This document shows positions 60,003 through 64,000 of a stretch of DNA of 64,000 nucleotides, piece by piece (position 1 is the first letter of the stretch; the number at the start of each line of letters is the position of its first letter). The DNA comes from Candidatus Poribacteria bacterium (GTDB lineage: Bacteria; Poribacteria; WGA-4E; GCA-2687025): NCBI GenBank assembly GCA_028818695.1, contig JAPPNK010000006.1, positions 33,301-97,300 of the forward strand, read 5' to 3'. Below the pieces are notes generated by a model. It did not search any database. It worked only from the letters and a program-made list of their open reading frames with translations, and was not told the DNA's origin. The translations under genes and the position numbers were made by a program.

Positions 60003-61391
60003 ATGAGCGACTCATCTGCGGCTGACGTTTCTAAAAACGAAAAGCAGCCGCATCGAACAGGGCGGGAGATAGCTTTGCGCGCCGCCGCGGCTGTCGGCGC
60101 CATGGCGCTCTTGTACATCTTGGACGGCCCCGCCAACCAGCATGAATGGGCGGTCGGATGGCTTCGGCGGTATGAACAGTTTTCGCCGTTAATACTCTTG
60201 GCTCTCATTTCTTTAGAGCGGTTTGCTGTCTTCTTCGTTTTGTTTTTTCCGTTTTTCATTATTGAAAAGCTCCGCAAGGCGCCGGAGGATCCTCCAAAAC
60301 CTGAGAAAAGCCTCGTCCGCAAAATCTTTATGGATCCAATTCAATTTGCGCTGCTCTACCATGCGGCGCCGGTTCTGCTTATGAAACTGGCGGGCGCCGG
60401 GATGGGAACGCAGGCGCTCGCCGCCGCTTGTTGCTTCACGGCGGCGAAATGCCAAAAGCTGAAGTTTCTCTGGATGATCGCGCCGGCGCTCTACATGGGC
60501 TTTGCTTTTGCGCATTGGGCGGATTCTTCATGGCTGCTGGCTATAGGTATGACGACTCTCGCCGCCGCCGTTATTCAAAAAGAGACGTTCCGCATTCTCT
60601 TTTTCTTGACAGGCGGCTCCATTGCGATGCTCATCATGACGCCGATAGAAGCGGTGAAGCGGTGGAGATCGTTTGCGGCAACGGTTCTCGTCGTCGGGCT
60701 ATGCATATGGAGCGGCGCCGGCGGCTGGATGGTCGAATGGTTTCAGGGGCGGTATGCGGAATACAGCCCTTGGCCGTTCTGTTTGCTAATCTCGCTGGAA
60801 GGGTCCGTCGCGTCTGTTCCGTTTTGGTTTTTGGCGAATTTTGCGGTGGTGTTCATCGGCGACCGGACGAAGCCGAAACGCGGCAAAAAACCGAAGCCTG
60901 CCAAAAAACCGAAAAAAGACAATAAAGCCGAAGATGAAACGGACGAAAAGCCGAAAAAAGACAAGATCGAATTCACCCATGACAAGGCATTTTACTTCCC
61001 GATGGTTTTCGCGCCCATCGGCGAAACGCTGTTTTATCAGGCGCTGCCGATCGCGTTGTTGAGCGCGGCGGGGTTCAGCGCTGGAACGCAGTTCATCGTC
61101 TCGGCGGCGCTCTTCGCATGGGCGCATTATGTTGATCATGCTGGAAAGGGCATCGGGGCGGGAATACCCGGCGGCGTCTATCTCGGTTATCCATTCGTTC
61201 GCTGGTTTCCAGATTCGTTTTGGCGCGCCTTCTGGATCACGGCGGTTTCTCACTCGCTGCATAATCTGTTTGCGTCCACCGCTCAGAAAATCCCGATCTA
61301 CGGCAAAATAAACCGCGCCATCGACCAATTCGCCGAAAGGCTTAAGAAGAGAATGCAAGGCGGGAAGAAAAACGAATCGCCCGAGGAATGA
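60003..61391 (+). CDS. Polytopic membrane protein, divergent CPBP (CAAX protease-like) domain
   Basis: A 462-residue membrane protein with about ten hydrophobic segments. The C-terminal third resembles the CPBP intramembrane protease domain: PIGETLFYQALPI replaces the normal EExxxR motif, FAWAHYVDH gives the second-motif His, and HSLHNLF gives HxxxN. With only one Glu and no Arg in the first motif, activity is uncertain. A hydrophilic Lys/Pro/Asp linker (about 300-330, KPKKDNKAEDETDEKPKKDK) sits before this domain. No partner is evident. The next gene, coaX, follows after 87 bases with its own possible promoter. Confidence 0.7.
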   Translation: MSDSSAADVSKNEKQPHRTGREIALRAAAAVGAMALLYILDGPANQHEWAVGWLRRYEQFSPLILLALISLERFAVFFVLFFPFFIIEKLRKAPEDPPKPEKSLVRKIFMDPIQFALLYHAAPVLLMKLAGAGMGTQALAAACCFTAAKCQKLKFLWMIAPALYMGFAFAHWADSSWLLAIGMTTLAAAVIQKETFRILFFLTGGSIAMLIMTPIEAVKRWRSFAATVLVVGLCIWSGAGGWMVEWFQGRYAEYSPWPFCLLISLEGSVASVPFWFLANFAVVFIGDRTKPKRGKKPKPAKKPKKDNKAEDETDEKPKKDKIEFTHDKAFYFPMVFAPIGETLFYQALPIALLSAAGFSAGTQFIVSAALFAWAHYVDHAGKGIGAGIPGGVYLGYPFVRWFPDSFWRAFWITAVSHSLHNLFASTAQKIPIYGKINRAIDQFAERLKKRMQGGKKNESPEE

Positions 61392-61420
61392 GAAGGTACA
61401 GGCGTTGCGGGGCATTAGGC

Positions 61421-61449
61421 TGGAAAAACGCGCCGCAGGCTGCTATCAT
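61421..61449 (+). promoter_or_regulatory. Putative coaX promoter
   Basis: TGGAAA (61421-61426), 17-base spacer, TATCAT (61444-61449), 30 bases before the ATG. The -35 is weak. Confidence 0.35.
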
Positions 61450-61478
61450 CTTGATTAAACAGCGTCAAAGGTTCCCTA

Positions 61479-62255
61479 ATGCTCCTCGCCGCCGACATAG
61501 GCAACACCGAGATCGCCCTCGGCCTCTTCCAAAACGGACGTCTCATCCAACCGTGGCGGCTCCGAACCGACCTGAACAAAAATGCGGACGAATACGGCGC
61601 GCTGCTCATTTCCCTCATGCAAGCGGGCGGACAAGACCCGAAGCGGATTGAACGGGTTTGCGCCGCCTCGGTCGTTCCGGCGTTGACGCAAACCTTCTTT
61701 CAAGCATGCGCCCAGTATCTCCGCTGCGAGCCGCGGATCGCAACGGCCGAATCGAACCTCGGCATTCAGCTGGATGTCGACAACCCAAGCGAAGTCGGCG
61801 CCGACCGGGCTTTGAACGCTCTTGCCGTCCTGCGCCTTTATCCGCTGCCCGCCGTCGTCGTCGACTTCGGCACCGCCACCAACCTAGACGTCGTCGGCGA
61901 GGGGGGAGTCTTCCGCGGCGGCGCCTTCATGCCCGGCATCCAGATCTCTATGGACGCTCTATTTCAGAAAGCGTCCATGTTGAAACCGCTCGAAAAAATT
62001 GAAAAGCCGAAGCGCGCCATCGGGCGCAACACGAGCGAATGCATACAGTCCGGCCTCTACTACGGCTATCTAGGACAGATGGAGCGCATGATTGAGCGCA
62101 TCGCCGAAGAGCTGGACGCAAAGCCGACCGTCGTCGCAACAGGCGGCTTGTCGAGCCTTCTGGCGCCGCATTCGGAGCTGGTGGACGCCATCGACCCGTA
62201 TCTGACGCTCAAGGGGCTGCTCTTCGCGGATGAGCGGCTGCGCGGTCATTCTTAA
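61479..62255 (+). CDS. coaX: Type III pantothenate kinase
   Basis: A 258-residue kinase for the first step of coenzyme A synthesis. Visible motifs are the N-terminal phosphate loop LAADIGNTEIALGLF, the pantothenate site PSEVGADRALNA, VVVDFGTATNLDVV and GGAFMPGIQISMDAL, and the C-terminal ATGGLSSLL. Members work as cytoplasmic dimers and need a monovalent cation. Length is typical. It converges with the sulfatase gene 17 bases downstream. Confidence 0.93.
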   Translation: MLLAADIGNTEIALGLFQNGRLIQPWRLRTDLNKNADEYGALLISLMQAGGQDPKRIERVCAASVVPALTQTFFQACAQYLRCEPRIATAESNLGIQLDVDNPSEVGADRALNALAVLRLYPLPAVVVDFGTATNLDVVGEGGVFRGGAFMPGIQISMDALFQKASMLKPLEKIEKPKRAIGRNTSECIQSGLYYGYLGQMERMIERIAEELDAKPTVVATGGLSSLLAPHSELVDAIDPYLTLKGLLFADERLRGHS

Positions 62256-62272
62256 CTCCCGCCGTCCGCTCC

Positions 62273-63784
62273 TTAGGCGCCTGATATGCGCGGCATCCGC
62301 AGCGGCTCTTTGCCCATCTCGGCGAACAGCAGCCTTTGGATCAGCTCCGCTTTCAGCGCCGAATAGGACGGATCGTCCCACAGGTTGTTCGTCTCGCAGG
62401 GGTCCGCCTCCAGATCGAACAGCTCGCCGTAGGTTTGCTGATAGTAAACCGTCAGCTTGTAGCGCGCGTTGACATAAGTCTTGACATGTATCGTCGTCGG
62501 CTCATGGCGGTTCTCAACAACGACATGGTCGCGCGCCGAGTCCGCCTCGCCGAACCATACGGCGCTTTGGTCGACTCCAGTCATCGTCCCCGGCGTCTCG
62601 ATTCCGCAGACGCTCAAAAAGGAAGGCGCCAGATCGACGAGCGTCTGGAGCGCTTCTGAACGGCTGCCCGCCGGCGTCCTCCCAGGCATGCGGACGATGT
62701 ACGGAACCTTGATCAGATCCTCGTAATGAAACGGTCCCTTCGCAATGAGTCCATGCTGCCCGTAAAAATGCCCGTGGTCGGAGGTGAACAACACAAGCGT
62801 GTTCTCCGCCAGCCCCAGCGCCTCCAGCTTGTCTAAAATGACGCCGATATACTTGTCCATCAGCGTCGTCATCGCGTAATAGACGGCGATGTTCTTCGCC
62901 ATCGCCTCCTTGTCAAACAGGTGCGAGCGCATGCCGTGGATGCCCTGCCCGCTTTCCCGCCAGGGAGAAAAGTCGGGCTTTCTCTGCTGCGTCATTTGAA
63001 AATGAGGCGGGTTGCGGTCATGCTCGCCGGGCAACGCTGTCGGCACGGTCAACGCGGCGGGATCGTACATCGTATCCCACGGCTCAGGAACAAGATACGC
63101 CGGATGCGGATCAAAAAAGCTTGCCCAGAGAAAAAACGGATCGTCGTTCTTCGCATACTCCGACATAAGCGCGTTCGAACGCTCTGCAATCCAGCGGTCG
63201 TAGTGAAACTCTTCGGGGATGAGCCACTTGTGCCGCTGCGAACGGTTGTTGCCCGTCGGCGGACGGAAATAGTCGCGCCAGTTATCGAGGCCGTTTTCCT
63301 CCATCCAGATCGCGTAATGCTGCCCAACATGCGCCTCGTCAACATGGTTGCGCGCCAGTTCGACATGCTCAAAGCCGTAGAACGGACCGTTAAAGCCGCG
63401 CCAGAAGTCCAGGTCCTGCATGATCGGATACGACTCTAGAGACGAGTAGCCGTCCCGTTCCCGCAGCGGCTGAAAATGCGCCTTCCCGACAAGAGCCGTT
63501 TGGTAGCCGGCGTCTGAAAAATCCTCGCCGACGGTATGGACATCTTCCATCAGCTTCGTTCCCAGCGAATAGGCGCCATGCTGGCTCGGATACATGCCGG
63601 TGATGATCGAGGCGCGCGTCGGGGTGCAGGTCGGGTTTGGGACATAGGCGCGGTTAAAAAGCGTCCCCTGCTCTGCGAGGCGGTCCAGATTCGGCGTTTC
63701 GATCTCCGAGTTGAGGCAGCCTAAAGTGTTCCAATGCTGCTGGTCGCTGGTGATTAAAAGTATGTTCGGACGTTCCTGACTCAT
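62273..63784 (-). CDS. Sulfatase
   Basis: A 503-residue type I sulfatase. ILLITSDQQHWNTLG holds the first metal Asp, CTPTRASIITG (Cys about 53) is the formylglycine signature, VGKAHF gives the active-site Lys/His, and VLFTSDHGHFYG the second metal site. No signal peptide. The start at 63784 is chosen because GGAGG stands five bases upstream; an ATG four codons earlier overlaps that site. Like the other sulfatase in the window it probably removes sulfate from imported sugars or small esters. Confidence 0.92.
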   Translation of the reverse strand: MSQERPNILLITSDQQHWNTLGCLNSEIETPNLDRLAEQGTLFNRAYVPNPTCTPTRASIITGMYPSQHGAYSLGTKLMEDVHTVGEDFSDAGYQTALVGKAHFQPLRERDGYSSLESYPIMQDLDFWRGFNGPFYGFEHVELARNHVDEAHVGQHYAIWMEENGLDNWRDYFRPPTGNNRSQRHKWLIPEEFHYDRWIAERSNALMSEYAKNDDPFFLWASFFDPHPAYLVPEPWDTMYDPAALTVPTALPGEHDRNPPHFQMTQQRKPDFSPWRESGQGIHGMRSHLFDKEAMAKNIAVYYAMTTLMDKYIGVILDKLEALGLAENTLVLFTSDHGHFYGQHGLIAKGPFHYEDLIKVPYIVRMPGRTPAGSRSEALQTLVDLAPSFLSVCGIETPGTMTGVDQSAVWFGEADSARDHVVVENRHEPTTIHVKTYVNARYKLTVYYQQTYGELFDLEADPCETNNLWDDPSYSALKAELIQRLLFAEMGKEPLRMPRISGA

Positions 63785-63807
63785 CGGCGCCTCCATTCAT
63801 GGTCTGC

Positions 63808-63836
63808 ATCATAAACAGATCGGGCGGACGCGGCAA
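63808..63836 (-). promoter_or_regulatory. Putative sulfatase promoter
   Basis: Minus strand: TTGCCG (63836-63831), 17-base spacer, TATGAT (63813-63808), about 24 bases before the start codon. Confidence 0.5.
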
Positions 63837-63884
63837 CCTGTCATACCGTTTCAGTTGAGTTGGACATGTCGCCGACCTCATGCG

Positions 63885-63954
63885 TAAAGTTGGGACAGTT
63901 ATACGAATGATCTCTCTATTTATGGGAAAAGGCTCCGTCAACCAGGCCGTCATT
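63885..63954 (+). repeat. 70-bp dispersed repeat, copy B
   Basis: Ungapped 65/70 match to 13230-13299. On its left, CCGACCTCATGCG (63873-63884) extends the element and links it to the shorter copies at 34798 and 57902. Confidence 0.8.
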
Positions 63955-63968
63955 TACATGATTACTTT

Positions 63969-63998
63969 ACCCCTCAGGTATGCGCATACTTAAGGGGT
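63969..63998. repeat. 30-bp imperfect palindrome at the window edge
   Basis: ACCCCTCAGGTATGC and GCATACTTAAGGGGT are inverted copies (mismatches only at two positions), centred on TATGCGCATA. It may be an operator-like site or an element end; the context is cut off by the window edge. Confidence 0.45.
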
Positions 63999-64000
63999 CG

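Noticed and set aside
1-64000. CRISPR arrays, tRNA and rRNA genes
   Set aside because: No regularly spaced direct repeats and no tRNA- or rRNA-like sequence were noticed by eye; the TPR-coding 32-base repeat at 6316/6418 is part of a gene.

Overview
The window reads as a chromosome segment of a Gram-negative, GC-rich, uncultivated-type bacterium. It has lipoprotein signal peptides, an outer-membrane barrel ending in Phe, Shine-Dalgarno starts and sigma70-like promoters. The mix of sulfatases, a phytanoyl-CoA dioxygenase-type protein, a mandelate racemase-family dehydratase, Gfo/Idh and amidohydrolase enzymes, DUF6785-type membrane proteins and giant secreted beta-rich proteins resembles Poribacteria and similar marine or sponge-associated lineages. 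That placement is inference from gene content only. Genes lie on both strands. I saw no tRNA, rRNA, CRISPR array or transposase gene.

Layout. 1-3096: the end of an ADP-ribosylglycohydrolase, an unknown protein with a duplicated motif, a DHH phosphoesterase and an SDR oxidoreductase. 3149-7686 (minus): a five-gene defence-like cluster of FRG-domain protein, TPR protein, DNA methyltransferase, CCGG-type restriction endonuclease and a second methyltransferase. 7768-10383 (minus): a DUF6785 membrane protein and thiamine pyrophosphokinase, the latter with a promoter that predicts a leaderless mRNA. 10624-24120: clpB, a 1669-residue secreted propeller/Ig protein, a sulfatase, a membrane-anchored propeller protein, a HAD phosphatase and gltX.

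24121-33673: directly after gltX lies a non-coding stretch of about 600 nt packed with perfect hairpins, closed by a long-range helix and followed by a terminator. This is the best candidate for an undescribed structured RNA. Downstream are four tandem paralogous membrane proteins with mosaic near-identity, then a PH-domain/c-type cytochrome fusion.

34906-49279 (plus): a long gene run begins with a 2357-residue FtsX-type permease fused to LysM-like segments, calcium-binding-type repeats, a peptidase-M28-like domain that has lost its metal ligands and a long coiled coil. It continues with a DUF6785 protein, an unknown protein, a PqqD-like protein and the partner ABC ATPase, then a sugar-phosphate isomerase-like protein and a second restriction-modification pair (CfrBI-like). 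49371-54447 is an envelope operon (Cys-rich small protein, outer-membrane barrel, two periplasmic proteins, MacB/FtsX permease, two ATPases, one with a degenerate signature motif). 54678-64000 holds carbohydrate-acid enzymes (lactonase, fuconate dehydratase-like enzyme, amidohydrolase, Gfo/Idh), a lipoprotein, a divergent CPBP membrane protein, coaX and a second sulfatase. Several small dispersed repeat families occur between genes.
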